The notes under the pieces: model-generated
Told to the model about the DNA's origin: nothing
Database searches by the model: none
What the model saw: the letters and a program-made list of their open reading frames with translations, nothing else
Assembly: GCF_030142075.1 (NCBI RefSeq)
Contig: NZ_CP126241.1
Span: 1,116,001-1,180,000, forward strand
Reading direction: 5' to 3'
Origin: Arthrobacter sp. zg-Y20
GTDB lineage: Bacteria; Actinomycetota; Actinomycetes; Actinomycetales; Micrococcaceae
Length of the DNA: 64,000 nt
Part shown: piece by piece, positions 1-8,511 of the stretch
Layout of the letters: every line of letters starts with the position of its first letter
Numbering within the stretch: position 1 is the first letter of the stretch
Made by a program: the position numbers and the translations under genes

Positions 1-975
1 CAGGGCGGGAGCGGCACAGGCCACGAAGGCCATCAGCGGTATAACGCAGGCCGCCAGCAGCGACATGGCAGCCTGCAGCTGCGCGGCAACCTGCGCACGG
101 TCCGCGGCAAGCCGGGAAAAGGCCGGAAACATCACCCTGTTGACGGTTTGTCCGATCAACTGGACCGGTACCACCAGCACACGGTAAGCCATGGCATACA
201 GCGACAGGGAAGCGACGCCCAGTACCCGTCCCACGAGGATGTTGTCTGCGTTGCGGGAGAAGTAGGCCAGCCCGTTGGTGGCGAACACGCCGATGCTGAA
301 ACCCAGCAGGGGCCGGACCTCGCCGAGGTGCAGGTTGGGTGCCGGGCCGCGGGTGCAGGCAAGGAGCACTCCGGCCGTGACCAGGTCGGTGAGCACCGTT
401 TGGTAAAGCACGGCGAAGTAGCCGGCACCGGCAACAGCTGCGGCAATACCGGCGGCGCAGCCCATGACCGCGGCACCGACGTCGGCGGCAGCGATGCCCC
501 GGAAGCGCAGGTCGCGGGAGAGCAGTGCCCGGGGAGTGATGCTCAGGGCCTTTAGCGGGAGGGCAAGGGTGATAAGCCGCAACAGCCCGGCCAGTCCGTC
601 CACGTGGAAGAATCCGGCAATGGCAGGGGCACAGAACCAGGTCAGCGCGGCGACGGCGACGGCGAGAGCGATGTTCAGCGTGAAGGTGGCGCCGGCCGCG
701 CGGCGGCTGAGGCGGGGGCGTTGGATCAGGGCGGAGGACAACCCCTGGTCCATCAGGAGCGTGGTGAATACGATGTAGAGGCTGGCGACGCTGATAACCC
801 CGTAGCTTTCAGGTCCCAGCAGGCGTGCGAGGACGACTGCGGAGAGCATTTGGAAGCCCTGCTTGGACATGACCGCCAGCAGGCTCCAGCGAACACCGCT
901 GGCTGAGCGCGCCCCCATGCGGCTTTCCCCGCCGGGACCTGCGCTGCCGTCACGTACGGCGTTTGAGTCCGCCAC
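1..975 (-). CDS. Polysaccharide flippase (Wzx/PST family), partial
   Basis: Multi-pass membrane protein expected to flip lipid-linked oligosaccharide repeat units across the membrane. Reading the minus strand from GTG at 975 gives 325 codons without a stop up to the window edge, so the C-terminus is missing. The translation starts with a short hydrophilic leader, then a first helix region (RWSLLAVMSKQGFQMLSAVV), the family-typical LLGPESYGV turn and later VQLIGQTVNRVMFPAFSRL, both characteristic of the polysaccharide synthesis/transport family. AAGGGGG lies about 8 bases before GTG 975; an in-frame ATG at 918 is a weaker alternative. It diverges from the chain-length gene at 1229, which fits a role in the same exopolysaccharide pathway. 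Family is clear; the substrate is unknown. Confidence 0.85.
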   Translation of the reverse strand, partial: MADSNAVRDGSAGPGGESRMGARSASGVRWSLLAVMSKQGFQMLSAVVLARLLGPESYGVISVASLYIVFTTLLMDQGLSSALIQRPRLSRRAAGATFTLNIALAVAVAALTWFCAPAIAGFFHVDGLAGLLRLITLALPLKALSITPRALLSRDLRFRGIAAADVGAAVMGCAAGIAAAVAGAGYFAVLYQTVLTDLVTAGVLLACTRGPAPNLHLGEVRPLLGFSIGVFATNGLAYFSRNADNILVGRVLGVASLSLYAMAYRVLVVPVQLIGQTVNRVMFPAFSRLAADRAQVAAQLQAAMSLLAACVIPLMAFVACAAPAL

Positions 976-1228
976 TGCGTTACCCCCTTGGCCGGAGCCC
1001 GGAGGCACACCGGCGGTGAATCCCCTGCCGGGAAGAGGATCCGGGCGGGGGGAGACCTGCATCGGAACGGAACAGTATGTGCTGGAGCGGGTGCCGTCCA
1101 GAGTGTTTTGCGCTGCCGGAAACGGTAAGTAATTGTTCGGAAAAGAGCAGTATTCAGGACCCCCAAACACGTACGGACGGCGTGGTACAAATTGCGGGAT
1201 TTCACTCGTCGAGGGATTGGGTCTCGCT

Positions 1229-1873
1229 ATGAAACTTGTGGATTATGCACGTGCGTTGGTTCGGGGCTGGTGGGTGGTACTGCTGTGCCTGGCCCTTGGA
1301 TTGGGCGGGGGAATGATCGTCACGGCTCTGGTGCAGCCGTTGTATCAGAGCACCGTCACTTTTTATGTGGTGGCACCCAGCACCGAAAGGCAGAGTGCAC
1401 TCCAATCGGATGAACTGGTCCGCGGCAGGATCACCGCCTACGCCGCGTTGCTGACCAGTGAGCAGTTCATTGACCGGATAGTCAGTGCGAGCAGCGTTGA
1501 CCTGGACGCTGAGGTCGTCAAGAAAAGCATCACGGGGGTCGGAGACCCGGACACACTGACGTTGACTGTGAACGTCCGGGACCCGGAGCGGGAGACAACA
1601 GACGAGATCGCCACCCAGATTGCCGGCACGTTCGGCAACATGGTCAGTGACCTGGAAAGCGGAACATCCGCCGAAACGGTCCTGAACGTGGTGTCCGGCC
1701 CTTCCACCTCCGAGGAACCGGTCCGGCCGCGGCCGCTGGTGAATCTGGCCATCGGCGGGCTTTTGGGACTTTCGGCAGGCGTACTCCTGGTGGTGGCCCG
1801 CTCACGCGGCAGGGAGCACATGCCCGCGGCTCGGCAGACGACGCGGGAACAACCGGCAGATGTTGCACACTAG
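1229..1873 (+). CDS. Wzz/YveK-type polysaccharide chain-length protein
   Basis: A 214-residue membrane protein with the layout of polysaccharide co-polymerases: an N-terminal transmembrane helix (about residues 15-38), an extracytoplasmic domain beginning QPLYQSTVTFYVVAPS, and a second helix near residues 170-190, followed by a short basic tail. Such proteins set the chain length of polymerised surface polysaccharide. No tyrosine-kinase domain is fused. The ATG at 1229 is chosen because the first helix begins just after it; the frame is open further upstream to 1133 but that extension is not membrane-like. It lies between the divergent flippase and the downstream polymerase/ligase-like gene, supporting membership of one biosynthetic cluster. 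Confidence 0.8.
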   Translation: MKLVDYARALVRGWWVVLLCLALGLGGGMIVTALVQPLYQSTVTFYVVAPSTERQSALQSDELVRGRITAYAALLTSEQFIDRIVSASSVDLDAEVVKKSITGVGDPDTLTLTVNVRDPERETTDEIATQIAGTFGNMVSDLESGTSAETVLNVVSGPSTSEEPVRPRPLVNLAIGGLLGLSAGVLLVVARSRGREHMPAARQTTREQPADVAH

Positions 1874-1913
1874 CTGTTTCACGCTGGGCATGCTGTGGCG
1901 GAAGGCGGCCTAG

Positions 1914-3269
1914 ATGCAGCTTCTTCCCTGGATCCTCATCTGCGTTGTGGCAGCCGTGGTGCTGCGCAGGCATCCTGCGGCAGCGGCGCTCGCCGTCGTG
2001 GGCCTCTGGTTCACGGTTCCGGCTGCCGGCAGCTATCTATTGACGGGCCAGGCGGACGGCTGGCTTTCAATCCATGCCGCCACCTGGCTGATCTTCGCAA
2101 TAATGGTTGTCCAGCTGGCCTTTGAACCGCATGTGCTGGCCGACGCTGCAGCGCGCCACATCTACGCAGTAGTGGTGCTGGCCACCGTGCTGGGGGCTGC
2201 CATTCTCAGTACTGCCGTCAACGGGGAGGGCGAGGGCGGCATCCTGCTTGTAGACCAGATCGTGGCCCCGGTGCTGTTCTTCCTGTTCGTGGTGGGCAAC
2301 GCCGCCCGCGACGCGCGGGTGGTGCCGTGGCTGCGCAACGGGCTGCTGGCGCTTGCCGCGTTCGTTTGCCTGGTCGCACTGGCCCAGCGCGTAACCGGGA
2401 ACGTCCTGTTTTATGAGGAGGGCTTCCAGACCAGATACTGGTTCAACCCCGAGGGCCCTAGATGGATGGGTCTGCTGGACCAGCCGCTCACCTTATCCCT
2501 GGCGGCCTGCGTGGCGGCACCGCTGGTCGTTACCCTGCGGCGTGTATGGCAGCAGGTTGCCTTGCTTGCCCTGTTCGGAGCGGGCGTCCTGGTCAGCCAG
2601 TCCAGGGTTGGACTGGTTGTTATTGCAGCAGCGGTCCTTTTCGTGGCGGCAGCCACGCGGAAACCCGTTGCGGCCCGCATCGGCCTGGTGGGTGTCCTGG
2701 GTGCGCTGGTGGTCTGGGCTCTCTCCGGGCCCCTCGCCGAAGGCCTGCTTCACCGGTTGGAGGATGACAACGGTTCGGCTGCCGCCCGAACGTCTGCGGT
2801 CCTTACCGTGCTGAACAGGTGGCCCGAGTTTCTCTTTGAAGGGCAGGGCATCAGCGGCAGCTACCGGGTGGCAGAGCAAGGAGGGCTGGGCACCAGCCTG
2901 GAAAACTCCTTCCTGATGTACGGCGTGGACCTCGGCCTGTTCTTCAGCGTGCTGTACTTCGGCCTGCTTGCTGTGCTCGTGCTGATGAATTTCCGCCGCA
3001 CGCTGCGCAGCGGGCTGGCCGTCGCCGGCCTGCTGGCGATTGCCATTCCGCAGACCTACAGCGGACTGGCCACGCGTTCAGCTGCAGCCATCCTGCTGTG
3101 GACCGTCATTGCCCTGGTGGTAGCCGAAGGTGACCGCCGGGTGGAAACCGACAGGCCGCGCGGCACAGCGGGGCACCTCGGGACAGGGAAGCCCGCCGGC
3201 GGGGTCCATCCTCACGCGGGATCGGCGCCGCTGGCAGCCGTGCCGGTCCGGGCAGCCGGAACGGAATGA
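1914..3269 (+). CDS. O-antigen ligase/polymerase-like membrane protein (Wzy_C)
   Basis: A 451-residue protein with about ten hydrophobic segments over residues 1-410 and a hydrophilic tail. The central part carries the pattern of the O-antigen ligase/polymerase family: SRVGLVVIAAAVLF followed by a periplasmic loop with the EGQGISGSYR and SLENSFLMYGVDLG region. These enzymes polymerise or ligate lipid-linked glycans on the outer face of the membrane. The family is diverse, so whether it polymerises (Wzy) or ligates (WaaL-like) cannot be said. Start ATG 1914 follows the chain-length gene by 40 bases, and the stop overlaps the next gene (ATGA at 3266), so translation is probably coupled. Confidence 0.78.
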   Translation: MQLLPWILICVVAAVVLRRHPAAAALAVVGLWFTVPAAGSYLLTGQADGWLSIHAATWLIFAIMVVQLAFEPHVLADAAARHIYAVVVLATVLGAAILSTAVNGEGEGGILLVDQIVAPVLFFLFVVGNAARDARVVPWLRNGLLALAAFVCLVALAQRVTGNVLFYEEGFQTRYWFNPEGPRWMGLLDQPLTLSLAACVAAPLVVTLRRVWQQVALLALFGAGVLVSQSRVGLVVIAAAVLFVAAATRKPVAARIGLVGVLGALVVWALSGPLAEGLLHRLEDDNGSAAARTSAVLTVLNRWPEFLFEGQGISGSYRVAEQGGLGTSLENSFLMYGVDLGLFFSVLYFGLLAVLVLMNFRRTLRSGLAVAGLLAIAIPQTYSGLATRSAAAILLWTVIALVVAEGDRRVETDRPRGTAGHLGTGKPAGGVHPHAGSAPLAAVPVRAAGTE

Positions 3270-4774
3270 ACGGGCACGGGCATGGGCGCATGCAGCTGGC
3301 AGCTGCCGCATCCGGCGGCGCCACCGGTGCTGGAATTTCCCGCCGCAGCGTGTTCCTGTTGGCCGGGGCAGGCCTCGGTATGGCGGCCACCGGGTGCCAT
3401 GCAGGGGCCCGGGTGGCCCCGCCCGCTGCGAACAGCATCGCAACGGTGGAGGACCTGCTGACCCGCGAGCCCTTTTACGCCGCCCACCGGGGGTCGCAGG
3501 ACAACTGGCCTGAACACACGGCGGAAGCCTATCGGCGGTCGGTCGAGGCAGGGGCCGAGGCGCTGGAAATTTCCGTGCACCGGACATCGGACAATGTGTT
3601 CGTCTGCCACCATGACCCCAATACACTCCGCATGACCGGCGTCGACAAGGAAATCGCCCGGAGCACCTACGAGGAACTGCTGGAGCTGTCCAACAACGCC
3701 AAAGCCTGGCTGGGCCCGAACAGTCCCGGGGTGCCGCTGCCCAAGCTGACGGATGTGCTGGACCAGTACGCGGCGTCGTGCGTGATCTTTCTGGAGGACA
3801 AGGCATCCGGCGACCCCGCAGACCTGCTCGACATCATGGACAAGTATCCGGAACCCACACGGCACTTTGTGTGGAAGCAGTCCGGTACCGCCCGGCAAAC
3901 CCCAGCAGTGAAAGAACGCGGCTACCTGACATGGGGCTACTTCGCAGAAGACGAATCCGTCAAGCTCACGGCGCAGCTGGCCGAGCGGTTCGACCTGGTG
4001 GGACTGCATTGGAGCGCCCCGGACGGCGAGGTGGAACGGGCCGTGGAATATGGCAAGCCCGTGCTGACCTGGGACATCCACACCAGATTCGAACGGGACC
4101 GCATGGTGCGCCTCGGTGCCCGCGGCATCATTTGCGCGAACCTCCCTTATGTCACCACCGATGCGCCCCGGGCGGACGCCGACTCTTTTGCCGGCGGATT
4201 GCGTGCAGCCGGCGACCTGCCCTATGCACTGGCTTGGACCCATCAGCCGGTAATCCAACCGGCCACAGCCTCGATCCGGCTGGACCATCCGGTCAAGGCG
4301 AGTTACTGCATGGGATCCATGTGTCCGCTCAACGGCGAAGCGGGGTACAGGATCTCCTTTGAAATGCGCTGGCCGGACAAGCTTCCCGACGAGGCCGGGC
4401 ACGCCGGGCTCGCCTTCGGCCAGGCAAATGACGCGCCCTACCGCATCCGGGAGGCTGCGTCCTCCGGCGGGTACCACTTCGTGCAGCGGACGGACGGCAC
4501 CATGGAACTCTTCGGACGCCAGGCCGGCGAGACTTCCGGCTACGTGCTGGGCAGTAGCGCGGCAACGCGGCCGGTGCCGGGGGACTGGATGCGTTACGAG
4601 GTGCGCGTAACCCCGGACGAAGTATCCGTGGCACGGCTGGACGGGGACGGAGAACGGACGGTGTCCGCCCGCAACAACACGTATCGGGGCGGTTACTTTT
4701 TCCTATGCCGGAACTACGACGGGCCGCCGGCCGTGGAGTTCCGGTCCATTCGGAGCAAGCCGGCGGCGAACTAA
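3266..4774 (+). CDS. Exported GDPD-fold lipoprotein with C-terminal beta-sandwich-like domain
   Basis: A 502-residue protein. Residues 25-44 hold a twin-arginine segment (SRRSVFLLAGAGLGMAATGC) ending in a possible lipobox cysteine at 44, so it is probably Tat-exported and lipid-anchored. Residues about 70-300 have the glycerophosphodiester phosphodiesterase barrel pattern: AAHRG (H74, R75), EH at 84-85, EISVHRTSD and HHDPNT (115-120). Two usual metal/substrate positions differ: the EN pair reads EH and the ExD pair reads EIS, so activity is uncertain. Residues about 305-500 form a separate domain resembling LamG/DUF1080-type glycan-binding sandwiches. The start overlaps the preceding stop by 4 bases. 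The context suggests a role at the cell surface linked to the polysaccharide. Confidence 0.72.
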   Translation: MNGHGHGRMQLAAAASGGATGAGISRRSVFLLAGAGLGMAATGCHAGARVAPPAANSIATVEDLLTREPFYAAHRGSQDNWPEHTAEAYRRSVEAGAEALEISVHRTSDNVFVCHHDPNTLRMTGVDKEIARSTYEELLELSNNAKAWLGPNSPGVPLPKLTDVLDQYAASCVIFLEDKASGDPADLLDIMDKYPEPTRHFVWKQSGTARQTPAVKERGYLTWGYFAEDESVKLTAQLAERFDLVGLHWSAPDGEVERAVEYGKPVLTWDIHTRFERDRMVRLGARGIICANLPYVTTDAPRADADSFAGGLRAAGDLPYALAWTHQPVIQPATASIRLDHPVKASYCMGSMCPLNGEAGYRISFEMRWPDKLPDEAGHAGLAFGQANDAPYRIREAASSGGYHFVQRTDGTMELFGRQAGETSGYVLGSSAATRPVPGDWMRYEVRVTPDEVSVARLDGDGERTVSARNNTYRGGYFFLCRNYDGPPAVEFRSIRSKPAAN

Positions 4775-4870
4775 GGCAGTGCTCAGGTGCACACCGGGGT
4801 GCAGCGTGGAATGATTAGGGCATAGTCGTGTTGCGTAATGGTGCACACCTTTCCCTTCTAGGAGTCTTCC

Positions 4871-6187
4871 GTGCCCGTGGTTTCCACTCCAGTCAGCCTC
4901 CGCCATGCCGAAGGCCCGATGGACAACGCCGAAGTTGAACGCATCCGCAACGACTTCCCCATCCTGCACCAAGAGGTCAACGGCCATCCGCTGGTGTACC
5001 TGGACTCCGGGGCCACGTCCCAGAACCCGCTGAGCGTGATTGAAGCGGAGCAGGAGTTCTACGAGCAGCGCAACTCCGCCGTCCACCGCGGCGCCCACAC
5101 GCTGGCAGTTGCCGCCACCGACGTTTACGAAGACGCCCGGCAAACCGTAGCCGGTTTCATTAACGCGCGGCCGGACGAAATTGTGTGGACCTCCAACGCC
5201 ACAGAGGCGCTGAACTTGCTGACCTACGCGTTCTCCAACGCCTCGCTGGGCCGCGGAGGTGCCGCCGCCAGGCGCTTCGCCCTGGGCCCGGGGGACGAGA
5301 TTGTGGTGACGGAAATGGAGCACCACGCCAACCTGATTCCCTGGCAGGAACTGGCTTTCCGCACGGGTGCCACCCTCCGGTACATTCCGGTGGATGACAC
5401 TGGGGCACTCCTGTTGGAGGAAGCGGAGAACATTATTGGTCCCCGCACCGCCATCCTGGCGTTCTCTCACGCCTCCAACGTCCTGGGCACCATCAACCCG
5501 GTGCAAACCCTGGTAAAGATGGCGCACGGGCACGGAGCCCTGGTGGTGCTGGATGCCTGCCAGTCCGTGCCGCACCTGCCGGTGGACGTCAAAGCGCTCG
5601 ACGTGGACTTCGCCGCGTTCTCCGGCCACAAGATGCTCGGCCCCACCGGGATCGGCGTGCTGTACGGCAAGGCGGACCTGTTGAACGCCATGCCCACGTT
5701 CCTCACGGGCGGTTCCATGATCACTACCGTGACCATGGACAAGGCGGAGTACCTTCCTGCACCCCAGCGGTTCGAAGCGGGCACCCAGCGCATTTCCCAG
5801 GCCATGGCCCTGGCCGCGGCGGTGAACTACCTGCAGGAAACCGGTATGGAGCGCATCCATGCCTGGGAAACTGAACTCGGACGACGCCTGGTCAGCGGAC
5901 TGGAGCAGATCGAGGGCATCCGCGTACTGGGTCCGAAGGCGGGCGTCGAACGGATCGGGCTGGCGGCCTTCGACGTCGATGGCGTCCATTCCCATGACGT
6001 CGGGCAGTTCCTGGATGACCAGGGCATTGCCGTCAGGGTGGGCCACCACTGCGCCCAGCCCCTGCACCGCCGGCTGGGACTGGTATCCACCACCCGGGCC
6101 AGCACCTACCTGTACAACACAACGGACGACGTCGATGCCTTCCTTGCCGCGGTAGCCGGCGTCCGGCCATTTTTTGGGGTGAAGTAA
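4871..6187 (+). CDS. sufS: SufS-type cysteine desulfurase
   Basis: PLP-dependent group II cysteine desulfurase (438 residues) that removes sulfur from cysteine as an enzyme persulfide for Fe-S cluster assembly. The PLP-binding lysine is K254 in AFSGHKMLGPTGIG, and the persulfide cysteine is C394 in RVGHHCAQPL. LDSGATSQNP near the N-terminus and the EMEHHANLIPW stretch are standard for the family. GTG 4871 is preceded by AGGAG at a good distance. The sufU gene follows with no gap. No sufB, sufC or sufD is next to it, unlike the usual suf operon, and it is embedded among polysaccharide genes. Confidence 0.93.
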   Translation: MPVVSTPVSLRHAEGPMDNAEVERIRNDFPILHQEVNGHPLVYLDSGATSQNPLSVIEAEQEFYEQRNSAVHRGAHTLAVAATDVYEDARQTVAGFINARPDEIVWTSNATEALNLLTYAFSNASLGRGGAAARRFALGPGDEIVVTEMEHHANLIPWQELAFRTGATLRYIPVDDTGALLLEEAENIIGPRTAILAFSHASNVLGTINPVQTLVKMAHGHGALVVLDACQSVPHLPVDVKALDVDFAAFSGHKMLGPTGIGVLYGKADLLNAMPTFLTGGSMITTVTMDKAEYLPAPQRFEAGTQRISQAMALAAAVNYLQETGMERIHAWETELGRRLVSGLEQIEGIRVLGPKAGVERIGLAAFDVDGVHSHDVGQFLDDQGIAVRVGHHCAQPLHRRLGLVSTTRASTYLYNTTDDVDAFLAAVAGVRPFFGVK

Positions 6188-6637
6188 ATGAGTTCCGACC
6201 TGCAGCAGCTCTACCAGCAGATCATCCTGCAGCATGCCAAGGACCGGCACGGCGACGGGCTGCTGGACGTTCCTGCCGGTGCCGGGTCCGGAGAGTCCCA
6301 CCAGCTGAACCCGACCTGCGGCGATGAAATCACCCTCCGCGCGGTGATGGACGGATCCCGGCTGGATGCGGTGAGCTGGGAAGGACAGGGCTGTTCTATC
6401 TCGATGGCTTCGGCATCAGTGCTGACGGACATGGCCGCAGGGTTGGACCGGCAGGAAGTCCTCGCACTGGTGCAGGACTTCCGTGAGCTGATGCGGTCCC
6501 GTGGAACCATCGAACCGGACGAAGAGGTACTGGGGGACGCGGCAGCTTTCGCCGGTGTTTCCCGCTACCCGGCCCGGGTCAAGTGCGCCATGCTGGCCTG
6601 GGTGGCCCTGGAAGATGCGGTGCTCAGCGCGGCCTGA
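6188..6637 (+). CDS. sufU: SufU-type sulfur acceptor / Fe-S assembly protein
   Basis: A 149-residue IscU-fold protein of the SufU branch, which takes sulfur from SufS through a zinc-bound cysteine exchange. The three conserved cysteines are present: C44 in NPTCGD, C69 in GQGCSISMAS and C133 in RVKCAMLAW. The insertion between the second and third cysteine is typical of SufU and not IscU. ATG 6188 directly abuts the TAA of sufS, so the two are co-translated. It ends 32 bases before the end of a convergent glycosyltransferase gene. Confidence 0.92.
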   Translation: MSSDLQQLYQQIILQHAKDRHGDGLLDVPAGAGSGESHQLNPTCGDEITLRAVMDGSRLDAVSWEGQGCSISMASASVLTDMAAGLDRQEVLALVQDFRELMRSRGTIEPDEEVLGDAAAFAGVSRYPARVKCAMLAWVALEDAVLSAA

Positions 6638-6669
6638 GCCGCGCCGTCGTTGTGCCACCGTTGTGCCGC

Positions 6670-8253
6670 CTAACTGCTGCCGCCGCTCTTCCGCTCAAAC
6701 ACGGTGATGCGGTTGGTGGTTCCGGACCAGGCGTCCACGGCCGTGAACCCCTGCTCGACGAACCAGCGGTCTTCCGCAGCTGTCAGCTCCGGCGGGTAGT
6801 CGGCGCGGCGGACGGCAAGGACCCGGTTAATGTCTTTGATCCGGGAGGTACTGTCCTGAAGCCGCAGCGACGTCCCGTCCAAGCTGCCGTCCGCTTCGCC
6901 CGTTGCCAGGACCGTCACGTCCCGCAGGCCCTCGAAGGCCTCCGGATACGCGGTGCTGATGCGGCGCTGGGTCTGATCCACCAGCGGCCCTTCCGGGGCC
7001 CGCCGCGGCCCAAAGTAGATGCCGTTCCCCGGGTTGGCGTGGGCCTGCACATAGCCGGCCGCCCGGGCCCAGTCGGACGAGTCCTTCGCTCCCTCGCTCC
7101 GTTGTGAGAGGTAGACCGGCAGGATCAGCGCGCACAGCAGGCCAAGGGCGGCCACTGCCCGGGGGCTCCGCAGGCGCGCAAGGCCCGCTCCGATGAGCAG
7201 GGCCATGGCCGGGACCGTCAGGGACAGGTAGCGGGGATTGTAGATGGGTGAGGCGGCCAGCGAGTAAAACACAAGAGCTGCGGTAGGCACCAAGAGCAGC
7301 GGCAGCGCGAAGGCCAGCAGCGGCCGGGACGGCGCCCGCAGGGCATGTGCGGCCAGCAGCCATGCGGCACCGGCCAGGATCACCGCGGCGGGCTGCCACA
7401 GCCCGTTCCCGGACCCGGAGACTGCAGCGTTTGTTGGTGTTTCACCCAGGAACCACTGGTCCACCAGTACCTTTCGTGCCAACTGCTGCAGGGTGAGGTC
7501 AGGGGTTCCCAGCTGCCCCGCTTGGCAGACCGCTGCAACCACCACCGGAGCCCCTGCCAGCACGCCGCCCGCCGCAGCGGCAGACCATGCCCGCAATGCC
7601 CGGCGGGCCCGTGGAAGCAGCAATATGTACAGGCCGTGGGAAACCACGGCCAAAAGGACGTAGATGTTGAGGATGACACCTATTGCCGCGAGCAGGCCAT
7701 AGAGCACAAACCAGCGCCGGCGCCGCCTGCTGACACCGGCCAGCAGAGCACAGCTCAGGGCAACCGTGACGGCGGTGCTGAGAGCGAAGGAGCGTCCCTC
7801 CATCCCCATCCAGGTGGTCCTGGGCAGGACCGCAAAAACGGCTGCTGCGGCAAACGCGGTGCGGGGCCCGTCCAGCGCCCGGGCCGCCAGGTACAGTCCT
7901 GCGGTTGCGAAGCCGACGGCGATGGCGCTGGGCAGGCGCAGTGCCGCTTCGGAATAGCCGAAGACCGAGCCCCACAGGTGCATCAGCGCGTAATAGGCGC
8001 CGTGCACCGCGTCCACCTCGCCGAGCATGGACCACAGCGAGGACCAGCTTCGGGACGCAGCGGAAATGGTCACCGCTTCATCCGTCCACAATGCGGGCTG
8101 CCAGGCCAGGAACAGGGACACCGCCACCGCGATGAGACCCACTAGGACCGGCGCGGCACCTACCGCGGTTCGGTGGGTGGGACGCAGGGTGCCCGACGGC
8201 GTCAACCGGGCCGGACGCGGGTTGGAGGAGGCCTGTGCGGTGGTGTCGGACAT
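6670..8253 (-). CDS. GT39-like integral membrane glycosyltransferase
   Basis: A 527-residue polytopic membrane protein of the dolichyl/polyprenyl-phosphate-sugar-dependent glycosyltransferase superfamily (GT-C fold). After the first helix (VGLIAVAVSLFLAW) comes QPALWTDEAVTI, the acidic DE motif in the first external loop expected of GT39/ArnT-like enzymes. About ten further hydrophobic segments follow, then a soluble C-terminal domain (about residues 400-527). ATG 8253 is preceded by GAGGTG; the longer open frame up to 8499 has no membrane-like content. It is convergent to sufU and divergent from the GT4 gene. The sugar and acceptor are unknown; transfer to a surface glycan is inferred. Confidence 0.75.
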   Translation of the reverse strand: MSDTTAQASSNPRPARLTPSGTLRPTHRTAVGAAPVLVGLIAVAVSLFLAWQPALWTDEAVTISAASRSWSSLWSMLGEVDAVHGAYYALMHLWGSVFGYSEAALRLPSAIAVGFATAGLYLAARALDGPRTAFAAAAVFAVLPRTTWMGMEGRSFALSTAVTVALSCALLAGVSRRRRRWFVLYGLLAAIGVILNIYVLLAVVSHGLYILLLPRARRALRAWSAAAAGGVLAGAPVVVAAVCQAGQLGTPDLTLQQLARKVLVDQWFLGETPTNAAVSGSGNGLWQPAAVILAGAAWLLAAHALRAPSRPLLAFALPLLLVPTAALVFYSLAASPIYNPRYLSLTVPAMALLIGAGLARLRSPRAVAALGLLCALILPVYLSQRSEGAKDSSDWARAAGYVQAHANPGNGIYFGPRRAPEGPLVDQTQRRISTAYPEAFEGLRDVTVLATGEADGSLDGTSLRLQDSTSRIKDINRVLAVRRADYPPELTAAEDRWFVEQGFTAVDAWSGTTNRITVFERKSGGSS

Positions 8254-8511
8254 ACGTGCACCTCGGGCTAGGCAAGCGGTCGGGGCAGAGGTCGGGCCGA
8301 AGCGCGGGCAGGCGAAGCGGACCGCCGAACGCAGGATGCTAACAGGCCGCCGGCGGCTGGGGCACCGCAGCAACCGGTCCTCGGACCAGGGCCTGACTAG
8401 GTAGGTACGGGTAAACGGCTGAAAGTACTCCCGTAGGTAGCAAACGAGTGTTCCGCGGGCGGCGGGCGGCTTCCTAGCCTGTTTGTACGCACACGACACG
8501 GGGAGACACGC

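Noticed and set aside
4703-6301. 532-codon antisense frame over sufS
   Set aside because: Shadow frame; sufS carries all catalytic motifs on the plus strand.
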